A stretch of DNA of 64,000 nt, from contig CAWBUL010000004.1 of the NCBI GenBank assembly GCA_963791885.1, positions 1,674,001 through 1,738,000 of the forward strand. The letters run 5' to 3'. Under the pieces are notes generated by a model. That model saw only the letters and a program-made list of their open reading frames with translations. It made no database searches and was not told where the DNA came from. This document shows, one piece after another, positions 25,253 to 33,585 of this stretch. A program made the position numbers and the translations under genes. How positions within the stretch are numbered: position 1 is the stretch's first letter; every line of letters begins with the position of its first letter. This DNA comes from CAVSUZ01 sp963791885. Its GTDB lineage: Bacteria > Pseudomonadota > Alphaproteobacteria > Acetobacterales > Acetobacteraceae.

Positions 25253-26755
25253 ATGCCTGGTACGAGCGAAATGGTTGCTGATCGCACCGACTCGTATCGG
25301 CTGCATCGGGCCGTCGGTCTGGTCGCTGTCGTGGCCTCTGCGGTGGCCGGTGAATACGGCGCCGGTATCAACTTCGTCGCGACGCAAAGCCTGAGTGTCT
25401 ATCCCGCGGCGGCGGGTCTCGTTCCGTTGGCAATGATGCTGACGGGCTTGGTTCTAATCACCAAGACCACGCTCTTTGCGTCCTTCGCGCGGGAACTGCC
25501 TCGCGCCGGCTCGGCCTATGTCTGGATCGGACGCACGATGGGCGTGCCGGCCGGATTCATCGTCAGCTTCCTGTGGTGGATCAGCGTGACGGCGGCGATG
25601 GGCTTCATCGCCTTCGCGTTTTCCACCTTCCTGTCGGAAGCGGTGAACGGCATCGGGCTGGATGGCGCCGTCCTGACCACGCACACCGCGCGGCTACTGC
25701 TTGGGCTTGCAGCGATCTGGGGCATTTTCGCCATACATGCGTCAGGCGTGCACCATTACGGCCGGTTCGTCAGCGTCCTGTTCGCGCTGATCGTGATCGT
25801 TGCCGCTGTCATTACCGGCTACGGATTCGCCACGTCGCCTGAGCATTTTCTCGCGCTGGCCAGCCAGCGCGCGAATCTCACGTTCACGCCGCCGGCCAAC
25901 ACCTCGGCCGAGTTCACCGCGTTCGTGTCAGTGTGCAGCCTGTTTATCTTCGCTTATGGCGGCATCAGTGCTGCTCCGGCTTTGGGCGGTGAGGCACGCG
26001 ACCCGAGCCGCACCATGGCACGCGGTGTCGTTCTGGGCTGGGCTACCGCGGTGGTGCTGTATTCGGCCGTGGCCTTGGCGCTGTTCCACGCCGCCCCATG
26101 GTGGGCTGTGATCACGCTGCTCAAGTCCAAACATGCGTCGCTCGCTACCGCGCCTGGACTCGTGGCCCTGGTCGCGCCGCGCTGGTTGGGCGTGGCGCTC
26201 GAATTCGCTGTCGCGCTGATCGTCGGCAAGACATTGGCGCCGCAGATGATGATCACCTCACGCTTGGCTTTCGCCTGGGCCCAGGACGGATTGCTGCCGG
26301 AGACGTTCGCGCGAACCTCCGCCGGCCGGCGTGCTCCGGTCCCGGCGCTGCTGCTGATCGCCGTACTGGCATCGTTTTTTCTGGCGGAATCGGTCTATGT
26401 CGGCTGGGCGCTGGGAGTCGTGATCCGTTCGATCAGCCTGCTCTTGGTCTGGCTTCTTCTGGCGCTCGCCACGCTGAAATTGCGCTTTGAGGCGGCTCCG
26501 GCCGGTGGCCATTGGACCGCGGCACTGGCCCGCAGCAACGCTCTGCTTGTGGCGGCGGTGGTATCAATTCCGATCGTGCTTGGGTTGTTGGCTGCCGTCG
26601 CCGTGGTGCCGCATACGGCATGGATGTTCCAACCGCTGTTCCAGACCGTCGTTGCCGCGCTGATCGCCGGTGCGATCCTGGCGCTTGGCGCGTCGCGTTT
26701 GCGTCAGCGTGGTGACAGCCTGTTGGCCGTGAGGCTGGGCGTGCCGGTAGAATAG
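25253..26755 (+). CDS. Amino acid permease, APC superfamily
   Basis: This protein of about 500 residues starts at ATG 25253 behind AAGGGGAGGC. It has 12 or more hydrophobic helices. The early segment GLVAVVASAVAGEYGAGINF and the later SVCSLFIFAYGGISAAPALGGEARDPSRTM (helix 6 region) follow the APC plan. The substrate is probably an amino acid or amine. It is the first gene of a five-gene set with a class IV aminotransferase, a PdxA-family dehydrogenase, an MFS transporter and an amidohydrolase. Confidence 0.85.
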   Translation: MPGTSEMVADRTDSYRLHRAVGLVAVVASAVAGEYGAGINFVATQSLSVYPAAAGLVPLAMMLTGLVLITKTTLFASFARELPRAGSAYVWIGRTMGVPAGFIVSFLWWISVTAAMGFIAFAFSTFLSEAVNGIGLDGAVLTTHTARLLLGLAAIWGIFAIHASGVHHYGRFVSVLFALIVIVAAVITGYGFATSPEHFLALASQRANLTFTPPANTSAEFTAFVSVCSLFIFAYGGISAAPALGGEARDPSRTMARGVVLGWATAVVLYSAVALALFHAAPWWAVITLLKSKHASLATAPGLVALVAPRWLGVALEFAVALIVGKTLAPQMMITSRLAFAWAQDGLLPETFARTSAGRRAPVPALLLIAVLASFFLAESVYVGWALGVVIRSISLLLVWLLLALATLKLRFEAAPAGGHWTAALARSNALLVAAVVSIPIVLGLLAAVAVVPHTAWMFQPLFQTVVAALIAGAILALGASRLRQRGDSLLAVRLGVPVE

Positions 26756-26757
26756 GC

Positions 26758-27657
26758 ATGGCCGGAAGTCAGGACATTGCCGAAGACCCACGCAACGCTG
26801 CGGTGCGCGTGTGGATCAACGGCGGGCTGATCGAGCGCGACAAGGCCACGATCTCGGTCTTCGATGGTGGCTTCATCGCCGGCGACGGCGTGTGGGAGGG
26901 CCTGCGCCTTCATCGCGGGCGGCTGCTGTTCCTCGATGAGCATCTCGATCGTCTGTTGCAGGGCGCTGCTGCGATCGCATTGGATATCGGGCTCGATCGC
27001 GAGGGGCTGCGCCGCGCGATCCAAGAAACCTGCGCGGCCAATGGCATGAATGACGGCGTGCACATCCGCCTGATGGTGACGCGGGGATTGAAGAAGACCC
27101 CGAGCCAGGATCCGGCGCAGACGATCGGACCGCCCAGCATCGTGATCGTCGCCGAGCATAAGCAGCCCAGCCAAGAGGTGATGCAGAATGGCCTGACGCT
27201 GGCCACTGTCAGCGTGCGCTGCACACGGCCGGACCAATTCGACATGCGGCTCAATTCGCACAGCCGGCTGCCGTTGATCATGGCGCTGCTGCAGGCGCGG
27301 CAGGCCGGCGCCGACGAAGCGCTGATGCTCGATGATGCCGGCTATGTTTCTACCTGCAATGCGACCAACTTCTTTTTCGTGCGGTCTGGCCGGGTGTTCA
27401 CGTCATCCGGTCGGAGTTGTTTCAATGGAATCACGCGTGGGACCATCATCGGGCTCTGCGAACAGAATGCCGTTCCTATTACGTGCGGCGATTTCACGCT
27501 GCTGGATGTGGTGGCGGCCGAGGAAGCGTTCGTGACGGGAACATTCGGCGGCGTGACGCCGGTCCGCGTGATCGATGGGCGGCGGCTGCCGGCTGTGAAC
27601 GGGCCGGTTACGCAGCAGCTGGCGGCGCTGTATCGGGAGTTGATCGACAATAGGTGA
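26758..27657 (+). CDS. Class IV aminotransferase-like protein lacking the PLP lysine
   Basis: A 299-residue fold-type IV protein starts at ATG 26758, 3 bases after the permease stop. It has the N-terminal SVFDGGFIAGDGVWEGLR, the arginine-rich VHIRLMVTRG, GADEALMLDDAGYVSTCNAT and the phosphate-binding NGITRGTI. Family members hold pyridoxal phosphate on a lysine just before the EA-L-D segment. Here that region reads RLNSHSRLPLIMALL with no lysine, and there is none after residue 145. The protein is therefore either catalytically inactive or works without the usual Schiff base. The frame itself is intact. Confidence 0.8.
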   Translation: MAGSQDIAEDPRNAAVRVWINGGLIERDKATISVFDGGFIAGDGVWEGLRLHRGRLLFLDEHLDRLLQGAAAIALDIGLDREGLRRAIQETCAANGMNDGVHIRLMVTRGLKKTPSQDPAQTIGPPSIVIVAEHKQPSQEVMQNGLTLATVSVRCTRPDQFDMRLNSHSRLPLIMALLQARQAGADEALMLDDAGYVSTCNATNFFFVRSGRVFTSSGRSCFNGITRGTIIGLCEQNAVPITCGDFTLLDVVAAEEAFVTGTFGGVTPVRVIDGRRLPAVNGPVTQQLAALYRELIDNR

Positions 27658-27715
27658 TGAGACCGCCAGAAACATACCGCCAACGCTGCGGTAGATAACC
27701 AAAGGAGAGACGTCC

Positions 27716-28717
27716 ATTCCCTCACACCCTCTGATCGCCTTCGCCCTGGGTGACCCCGCAGGCATCTCTCCGGAGATCACCGCCCGGGTTATGGCTGACC
27801 CGAAAGTGCGCGAAGCAGCCCGCATGGTGGTTTTCGGTGATGCGCGCGTGCTTCGTGCCGGCGCCGAGATAGCCCGTCTTCCGTTCGACTATCCCGTGGC
27901 GCGCGAGATCGACGACGCGATCGCACAGTCGGAAACCGTCCCGGCGATTCTCGATACCGCGAATTGCGATCCGGAGCAGGTTCCGCGGGGAGACATCTCG
28001 GACATTGGGGGCGTCTCAGCCTCGGATAATTTCCGCCGGGCCCTCGCGCTCGCCGCGTCGGGCCGCGCCCAGGCCGCGTGCTTCTCGCCGTTCAACAAAG
28101 CCTCCACGCGGCGCGCGAATCCCGGTTACGACGACGAGATCCGTTTTACGGCTGACGCGATCGGCTTCCATGGCACCGCCAAGGAGTTCAACGTCCTGGA
28201 AGGTTTGTGGAATGCGCGTGTCACCTCGCATGTGCCGCTGAAGGACGTCGCCGGTCTGCTCACCCGCGATTCTATTCTGGAAAACCTGCGACTGACGGAC
28301 CGGGCGCTGCGTGCCTCGGGCCTCGCTCGTCCGCGCATCGCCGTCGCCGGACTCAATCCGCATGCCGGCGACCATGGCAATTTTGGCACCGAGGAAATCG
28401 ATATCATCGGCCCCGCCGTCGAAGCCGGTAAGGCCGAGCAGATCGCCTGCGAGGGTCCGTTCCCGGCCGATACAGTTTTCGTTCGTGCCCGCCGCGGCGA
28501 TTTCGACGCCGTGCTGACCATGTACCACGACCAGGGCCAGATCGCGATGAAGCTCATCGGCTTCGATGCCGGCGTCACCCTGCTGGGCGGCTTCCCGTTC
28601 CCCATCTGCACAGCCGCGCACGGCACAGCCTTCGATATCGCGGGCAAGGGGATCGCTGATCCGCACGCGCTCGCCAACGCCGTCATCCTCGCGGCCCGTA
28701 TGGCCGCCCGGCCATGA
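27716..28717 (+). CDS. PdxA-family 4-phospho-hydroxyacid dehydrogenase
   Basis: The protein starts at or near ATT 27716 and carries the N-terminal PdxA signature IAFALGDPAGISPEI, then SPFNKAS, NPHAGDHG and the C-terminal YHDQGQIAMKLIGFD. PdxA oxidises 4-hydroxythreonine-4-phosphate in vitamin B6 synthesis, while paralogues act on other 4-phospho sugar acids or on aromatic cis-diols. No ATG, GTG or TTG precedes the signature in frame after the stop at 27692. AAAGGAGAG at 27701-27709 sits ideally for ATT 27716. The first ATG (27791) would remove the signature. The catabolic neighbours favour a degradative paralogue. Confidence 0.82.
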   Translation: MPSHPLIAFALGDPAGISPEITARVMADPKVREAARMVVFGDARVLRAGAEIARLPFDYPVAREIDDAIAQSETVPAILDTANCDPEQVPRGDISDIGGVSASDNFRRALALAASGRAQAACFSPFNKASTRRANPGYDDEIRFTADAIGFHGTAKEFNVLEGLWNARVTSHVPLKDVAGLLTRDSILENLRLTDRALRASGLARPRIAVAGLNPHAGDHGNFGTEEIDIIGPAVEAGKAEQIACEGPFPADTVFVRARRGDFDAVLTMYHDQGQIAMKLIGFDAGVTLLGGFPFPICTAAHGTAFDIAGKGIADPHALANAVILAARMAARP

Positions 28718-29982
28718 GCCTGGCTGTCGCGGGGGCCGAGCCGCGAAGTTCGGTCCGCTGGCGGGTTTTCGGGCTGATCGGCGTTCTGACCGTGGTCAAT
28801 CTCGCGGACCGCACCTCGCTCGCCGTGGGGATGCCCAGCATTGCCCGCGACCTGCATATCGCGCCATCGGTCCAGGGCATCATCCTCAGCGCCTTCTTCT
28901 GGACGTATGCGGCGATGCAGCTTCCCAGCGGCTGGCTGATCGATCGCTTCGGCCCCTCGCGTCTGATTGCGTGGGCGGCTCTACTCTGGGGCGCCTTCCA
29001 GACCCTGATGTTCGCGGTCGGCGGCGGCCTCTCGCTGATTCTTTTGCGCCTCGGCCTGGGGGCCGCAGAGGCGCCGATGTTCCCCGCGGGCGGCAAGCTC
29101 AACGCGCTCTGGCTTCCGCCGGCCGAGCGTGGCCGGGGCGCGGTGATGATGGACAGCGGCAGCTATCTCGGGGCCGCCATCGGCGGCATCGGCATCGCCT
29201 GGCTGATCGCCGTTCTGGACTCCTGGCGTCTCGCGTTTGGCATTGCCGGCCTGATCACCCTCGCCCTGGGCATCTACGTCGCGATCACGTTGCGTGACGA
29301 CCCGGCAACTCACCCCGCGATCAATGACGCCGAGCTCGCGCATATCCGGCAGGCCGACACCGCGCGTCCCACCGTCTACCCTACGGCGGACGGCGTTACC
29401 GTGGGAATCGCCGCGCCCATCATGATCGGGCGCATCGGCTGGGCGATGGTGAATTTCGGTCTGCTCACTTGGGGCCCGAGCTACCTGGCCCAGGCGCGTG
29501 GCCTCGATCTCAAGCAAATGGGCGCTGCGACCTTTGCCATGTTCGGTGCCGGCTTCCTTGGCTCGCTTTCCGCCGGTTTCCTGGCGGACGGATTGGTCGC
29601 TGCCGGCCTTACCCGCCGCGTCACGCTCCGCGTGCTTCTCACCATCTCCGGCCTGGCGGTATTCGCTGCGTTCCTCATCCTGCCGCACATCCCGAGCGCC
29701 GTCAGTGCCGTGATGCTGCTTGCGGCGACCGATTTCATGCTGTGCGGCGGCAGCCTTTACTGGAGCCTGCCTTCCATCCTCGCGCCACCCGCGCGGGCTG
29801 GTCTGCTGGGCGCCTGGATGAATCTTGCAGGCAGCGTGGGCGGAATCATCGTGCCGATCATCGCCGGGCTGCTGCTGCAGGCGACCGGCACCTATACCGC
29901 CGTGCTGGTGTTCTTCGCCCTCTGTGCCGCGTTGTATATCCTCGGCACGCTGCTCATTCCGTTGCCGCGTGGCACGACATGA
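28714..29982 (+). CDS. MFS transporter, anion:cation symporter (ACS) type
   Basis: A 422-residue, 12-helix major facilitator starts at ATG 28714, overlapping the previous stop by ATGA. The motifs VVNLADRTSLAVGMPSIARD and QLPSGWLIDRFGPSRLI are characteristic of the ACS subgroup that takes up hexuronates, galactonate, tartrate and related organic acids. Its position between a PdxA paralogue and a lactonase-like amidohydrolase fits uptake of a sugar acid. The true substrate is not known. Confidence 0.85.
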   Translation: MSLAVAGAEPRSSVRWRVFGLIGVLTVVNLADRTSLAVGMPSIARDLHIAPSVQGIILSAFFWTYAAMQLPSGWLIDRFGPSRLIAWAALLWGAFQTLMFAVGGGLSLILLRLGLGAAEAPMFPAGGKLNALWLPPAERGRGAVMMDSGSYLGAAIGGIGIAWLIAVLDSWRLAFGIAGLITLALGIYVAITLRDDPATHPAINDAELAHIRQADTARPTVYPTADGVTVGIAAPIMIGRIGWAMVNFGLLTWGPSYLAQARGLDLKQMGAATFAMFGAGFLGSLSAGFLADGLVAAGLTRRVTLRVLLTISGLAVFAAFLILPHIPSAVSAVMLLAATDFMLCGGSLYWSLPSILAPPARAGLLGAWMNLAGSVGGIIVPIIAGLLLQATGTYTAVLVFFALCAALYILGTLLIPLPRGTT

Positions 29983-30875
29983 CCCGCTACACGGGCGAGA
30001 TCGTCGATGCCCATCAGCATTTTTGGACGCCCGGCGCCGGACACCATCCCTGGCTGCGCCCCGGGGTCCGCATCCCCTTCCGCTATGGCGACTACGACGC
30101 CATCAAGCGCGACTACCTGCCCGCCGATTACGCGGGCGACGCGCAATGCTGGAACATCGTTGGTTCCGTTTATATCGAAACAGAGTGGGACCCGTCCGAT
30201 CCGGTCGGTGAAACCCGCTGGGCCGAGGGTCTGGCGAACCGCGCAACGCTGCCCAGCGCGATCGTCGCGCAAGCCTGGCTCGAGCGTGCCGACGCGGCCG
30301 ATGTCCTGCGTGCCCAATCGGCTTTTCCCCGCGTCCGCGGCATCCGCCAGAAGCCTGGCAGTACCCCCTCGTGTGAGCCGAATGCACGCAGCCTAATGTC
30401 ATCCGACATATGGCGCCGCGGCTACGCGCTGCTTGCACCCAATAAGCTGCACTTTGAATTGCAAACCGCCTGGTGGCATCTGCACGAAGCCTGCGATCTG
30501 GCTCGCGACTTCCCTGAGACCCCTATCGTGCTCAATCACACCGGCTTGCCCGCTGACCGTTCCGACGCCGGGCTGCAGGGTTGGCGCCGCGCCATGAGGC
30601 AACTCGCGGAAGCGCCCAACGTGGCGGTGAAGATTTCGGGTCTGGGCGAGCCGGGGCGCCCATCGACGGTGGAATCGAACGGCTGGATCATCCGCGAAAC
30701 CATCGCGATGTTCGGTCCCACGCGCGCCATGTTTGCGAGCAACTTCCCGGTGGACGGTTTGTGCGCGAGCTTCGATACGATTTTCTTGGGCTTCTCCGAA
30801 TGCGCGGCGCATCTGACCGAGACGGAACAGGCGCTGCTCTTTGCCGGCAACGCACGCCGCATTTACCGAATTTAG
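29979..30875 (+). CDS. Amidohydrolase 2 (fuconolactonase-like) family protein
   Basis: A 298-residue TIM-barrel metal-dependent hydrolase starts at ATG 29979 and overlaps the transporter stop (ATGA). It has the metal motif DAHQHFW near residue 10, VLNHTGLP, VKISGLGE and the C-terminal MFASNFPVDG, then FAGNARRIYRI. The family includes L-fucono- and rhamnono-lactonases and 2-pyrone-dicarboxylate lactonase. In this set it could open a sugar-acid lactone. Its stop meets the truncated MFS tail at 30872. Confidence 0.85.
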   Translation: MTRYTGEIVDAHQHFWTPGAGHHPWLRPGVRIPFRYGDYDAIKRDYLPADYAGDAQCWNIVGSVYIETEWDPSDPVGETRWAEGLANRATLPSAIVAQAWLERADAADVLRAQSAFPRVRGIRQKPGSTPSCEPNARSLMSSDIWRRGYALLAPNKLHFELQTAWWHLHEACDLARDFPETPIVLNHTGLPADRSDAGLQGWRRAMRQLAEAPNVAVKISGLGEPGRPSTVESNGWIIRETIAMFGPTRAMFASNFPVDGLCASFDTIFLGFSECAAHLTETEQALLFAGNARRIYRI

Positions 30876-30910
30876 GCTGCCGAAAGCGGGCGGGCGACCT
30901 CTTCCAGCGG
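30872..30910 (-). pseudogene. Isolated last 13 codons of an MFS gene (copy of 42151-42189)
   Basis: The reverse strand reads PLEEVARPLSAA and TAA, identical in protein to the last 12 residues of the MFS transporter ending at 42151. The two DNA copies differ at 7 of 39 bases, all at third codon positions. The homology stops sharply at 30910, where the der fragment begins. Confidence 0.8.
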
Positions 30911-30994
30911 AACGGGTTGAGGGAGACGTTCGGGCTGGAGGGAACGCCGATCCGGTTGCAGCTTCGTGGCACGGAGAATCCGTTTGCAGGATAG
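30911..30994 (+). pseudogene. Isolated last 28 codons of der (copy of 25081-25164)
   Basis: The stretch encodes NGLRETFGLEGTPIRLQLRG followed by TENPFAG and a stop, matching the end of der at 25081-25164. By hand count 72 of 84 bases agree. Most of the differences are silent and the last residue changes. It is in the same orientation as der and has no start. It abuts the MFS tail copy at 30910/30911. Confidence 0.85.
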
Positions 30995-31480
30995 CGCAGC
31001 GTGGCGGGTTCCTCGGGACGACGCGGTCAATCGGGTATGTCGTCGCGGGCGGGAAAGAGGTGAGAGAGGCGCCAGGCGCCGACGAGCGCGGACGATGTGG
31101 TAGTGGGCGTCGGCGGGGAGGGTGTAGGTGAGGTCTTGGGGGATTGGCATGGGTGTGGGTTATAGCGTTAGTATATGTGACGAATCAAGGGTTAGTTCAG
31201 TTGGGGCGGCCGCCGCACGTCTTTTGCCCCAGATGCCTGTGATGGCCGCGAGCCAAACCCGGGAGCGCTCGACGAAATACTGCTACCCGGACGGCAGCCG
31301 CTCATGGTCGCCTTCCAGAGCGGCGTGTGTGAGGCGCGCCAGGAAAGGCCGCTGGGGGCATTACGTTGAAGGCGGCTTAAAGCTCACCTGCCGCGGCGAG
31401 GCGGAGACCGGGCGCCAGTGTTTCATAACCGGCTTTATGACAAGTCGGCTGGGCCGGTGGCACGTTCCCTGCGCGCCCGT
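30995..31480. other. Gene-free stretch after the fused 3' ends
   Basis: About 485 bases follow the der copy. Short frames exist on both strands, including a 48-codon reverse frame from ATG 31150 (PIPQDLTYTLPADAHYH). None shows a recognisable domain, a good ribosome site and coding-like composition together. It looks like degraded sequence between the cassette and the reverse-strand gene at 31481. Confidence 0.5.
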
Positions 31481-32143
31481 TCACTCAACCCCAGCAGCGC
31501 GGCGTCCAGTCGAACTCAACGCATCTTCGACATATTCGAGAAGACGCCCTGCAATCAGAACCCATTTCAGTTCGTGGTGTGGGTCAGGGCCTATATCACT
31601 AAAGGTGACAATATCGGCGCTGACATCGTCATGGGCGAAATAGATAACCGCGCCACTAGCGTTGCCGTGTGTGAATTCACACAAGTAATCATAGTCCTCT
31701 CGAAAGGACGCCCATAGCTTAGTCATTTTGTCGATGTGTGTCAGAATATTTGTGGGCTTCACCTCATCCGTTCCGGCAATCCGAAGCATCTGAGGATTCC
31801 GCGTAGCGAACATCACTACATGCGCCGTCCGGTAGATGTCGTCGAGTGGCGCATTGCGTTCGATCATAAACAGCAGTCTTCCCGAGACCGCATGATAACT
31901 CGCAACCGTCTCGTATATGCTCCGCACTTCGTTCATCGCCGCAAGTCCATAGCCGCCGTAAACTAACTGGTGTGCGGCCTCCAGTAGATGGAGACAGCGG
32001 CGGACATGCACCTGATTGTAAATCCTAATCTTATTTGAGAGTCTAAACGTGGTCTCGGGTTCTTGTAGCGCAATGCGATCAACCTTCCGGCGGCGTAGCT
32101 GATCGACCGCCTTATTCACTCTTTGAACACCGTCCCAACTCAT
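31481..32143 (-). CDS. Hypothetical protein, about 220 residues
   Basis: On the reverse strand an open frame from ATG 32143 (MSWDGVQRVNKAVDQLRRR) is mostly helical, with a conserved-looking core (RCLHLLEAAHQLVYGGYGLA, NEVRSIYETVASYHAVSG) and EFTHGNASGAVIYFAHDD. The mix of Arg/His-rich helices and the HG motif recalls helical HEPN/DUF5677-like proteins, but this is weak. Base composition is lower in GC than the neighbours, which suggests transfer. An IS3 element begins about 24 bases upstream of the ATG and may have replaced its promoter. Confidence 0.55.
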   Translation of the reverse strand: MSWDGVQRVNKAVDQLRRRKVDRIALQEPETTFRLSNKIRIYNQVHVRRCLHLLEAAHQLVYGGYGLAAMNEVRSIYETVASYHAVSGRLLFMIERNAPLDDIYRTAHVVMFATRNPQMLRIAGTDEVKPTNILTHIDKMTKLWASFREDYDYLCEFTHGNASGAVIYFAHDDVSADIVTFSDIGPDPHHELKWVLIAGRLLEYVEDALSSTGRRAAGVE

Positions 32144-32232
32144 AACGAGACGTGGCTGGGCGAATCTGAACAGTCCGATAAGTGGAATCCCTGCCTGATC
32201 GAGGGCGATGATGCCGCGTAGCAGGAGGGAGC

Positions 32233-32544
32233 ATGTCGAGACGATCACGGCGCAACCATAGCCCTGGATTCAAAGCGAAGGTGGCCTTGGCTGCGATCAA
32301 GGGTGAGAAGACGTTGGCAGAGCTGGCAGTGTTGCATGATGTGCACACGACGCAGATCGCGGCGTGGAAAGCGCAACTGCTGGAGGGAGCGGCCAGCGTG
32401 TTCAACGCCGGATCACCGGCGCCGTCGTCAGACCGCGGAACGGATCTGAAGACGCTGCATGCGAAGATCGGTGAGCTGACATTGGAGAACGATTTTTTGT
32501 CGGCCGCGCTCGGCAGGGCGGGGTTGCTGAGCGCAAAGCGATGA
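32233..32544 (+). CDS. IS3-family transposase OrfA
   Basis: A 103-residue protein carries the HTH region FKAKVALAAIKGEKTLAELA and VHTTQIAAWKAQLLEGA, followed by a leucine-rich dimerisation region (LHAKIGELTLENDFLSAAL). This is the usual OrfA of IS3 elements. It ends at 32544, overlapping the orfB ATG by ATGA. Confidence 0.88.
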   Translation: MSRRSRRNHSPGFKAKVALAAIKGEKTLAELAVLHDVHTTQIAAWKAQLLEGAASVFNAGSPAPSSDRGTDLKTLHAKIGELTLENDFLSAALGRAGLLSAKR

Positions 32545-33368
32545 TCGACCGCGGACACAGGCTGGCATTGAGCCGACAGGCCGAACTGCTGGGGATCAGC
32601 CGGGGCAGCCTGTACCACGATCCGTGTCCGGTGTCGGCCGCCGATCTGGCGATCATGCGGCGGATCGACGAATTGCATCTGGTCTCCCCGTTCGCGGGGA
32701 GCCGGATGCTGCGTGACCTCCTGCGCGGCGAGGGTATCGCGACCGGTCGGGAGCGGGTCACGACGATGATGCGGCGGATGGGGATTGAGGCGATCTATCG
32801 CAGGCCACGCACGTCCAAACCCGCAGATGGGCACAAGGTCTTTCCCTATCTGCTGCGCGGCGCCCCGATCGAGCGGTCGAACCAAGTGTGGGCGATGGAT
32901 ATCACATACATTCCGATGGCTCGAGGGTTTGTCTACCTCACGGCGGTGGTGGACTGGTTCAGCCGGCGGGTTCTTGCCTGGCGGCTGTCGATCAGCATGG
33001 AGGTTGATTTCTGCCTGGATGCGCTCGATGAGGCGCTCGCCCGGCACGGTCGTCCGGAAATCTTCAATACCGATCAGGGCAGCCAGTTCACCAGTGCGGC
33101 GTTCACCGGCGTGCTGCTGGGGAACGCAATCAGGATCAGCATGGATGGTCGCGGCTCGTGGCGCGACAATGTGTTCGTGGAACGGCTGTGGCGGTCGGTC
33201 AAATACGAAGAGGTCTACCTGCGCGCCTATGACAACGTCGCCGAGGCACGCAGCTCAATCGGCGGCTATCTGGCCTTCTATAACCACAAGAGGCCTCATT
33301 CGAGCCTGAACGGTCGGACGCCCGACCAGGCGTATTTCTGTGGCCTGGCGCTGGCGGAGGCCGCATGA
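32541..33368 (+). CDS. IS3-family transposase OrfB
   Basis: A 275-residue rve/DDE transposase with HTH_21 (LHLVSPFAGSRMLRDLLRGE), the catalytic residues in WAMDITYIPM, NTDQGSQFTSAAF and ERLWRSVKYEEVYL, and the typical end HSSLNGRTPDQAYF. The frame is complete, so the element may be functional. Its start overlaps the orfA stop. Confidence 0.93.
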   Translation: MIDRGHRLALSRQAELLGISRGSLYHDPCPVSAADLAIMRRIDELHLVSPFAGSRMLRDLLRGEGIATGRERVTTMMRRMGIEAIYRRPRTSKPADGHKVFPYLLRGAPIERSNQVWAMDITYIPMARGFVYLTAVVDWFSRRVLAWRLSISMEVDFCLDALDEALARHGRPEIFNTDQGSQFTSAAFTGVLLGNAIRISMDGRGSWRDNVFVERLWRSVKYEEVYLRAYDNVAEARSSIGGYLAFYNHKRPHSSLNGRTPDQAYFCGLALAEAA

Positions 33369-33585
33369 TGTTCGCCGCGGTGGTGGGGCATTGCTTCGGT
33401 CGGGCTACGCCCTCACTATGCAACGCCCCATCACGGCAATTGATGGAGATGGTTCGCGGGAAAACCGTCTATCGGAACCGAAACGCTGTTCAGACCAACC
33501 CGGCCACCTCTACGTGGGGGGCAACGGCGTTTGGATCGAAAAGTGGATCGCTCATCGGACATAGACTCTTCGTTGTGGTTGGGGG

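Larger units (their letters stand above)
32167..33493 (+). mobile_element. IS3-family element (second type)
   Basis: orfA and orfB lie together (32233-33368). CTGAACAG at 32166-32173 and its complement CTGTTCAG at 33486-33493 give plausible terminal repeats, and IS3 ends often start with TG. No clean target duplication was found, so the exact ends are uncertain and the flanks may have been rearranged. Confidence 0.7.

Noticed and set aside
25165..30910. Integrase-driven genomic island at the der 3' end
   Set aside because: No integrase or excisionase is present, and the MFS tail joined to the der copy is not explained by an attachment-site model.
31128..31643. A 171-codon forward frame before and across the reverse-strand hypothetical gene
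   Set aside because: Low-complexity, no motif, and its second half lies opposite the better-supported reverse gene.
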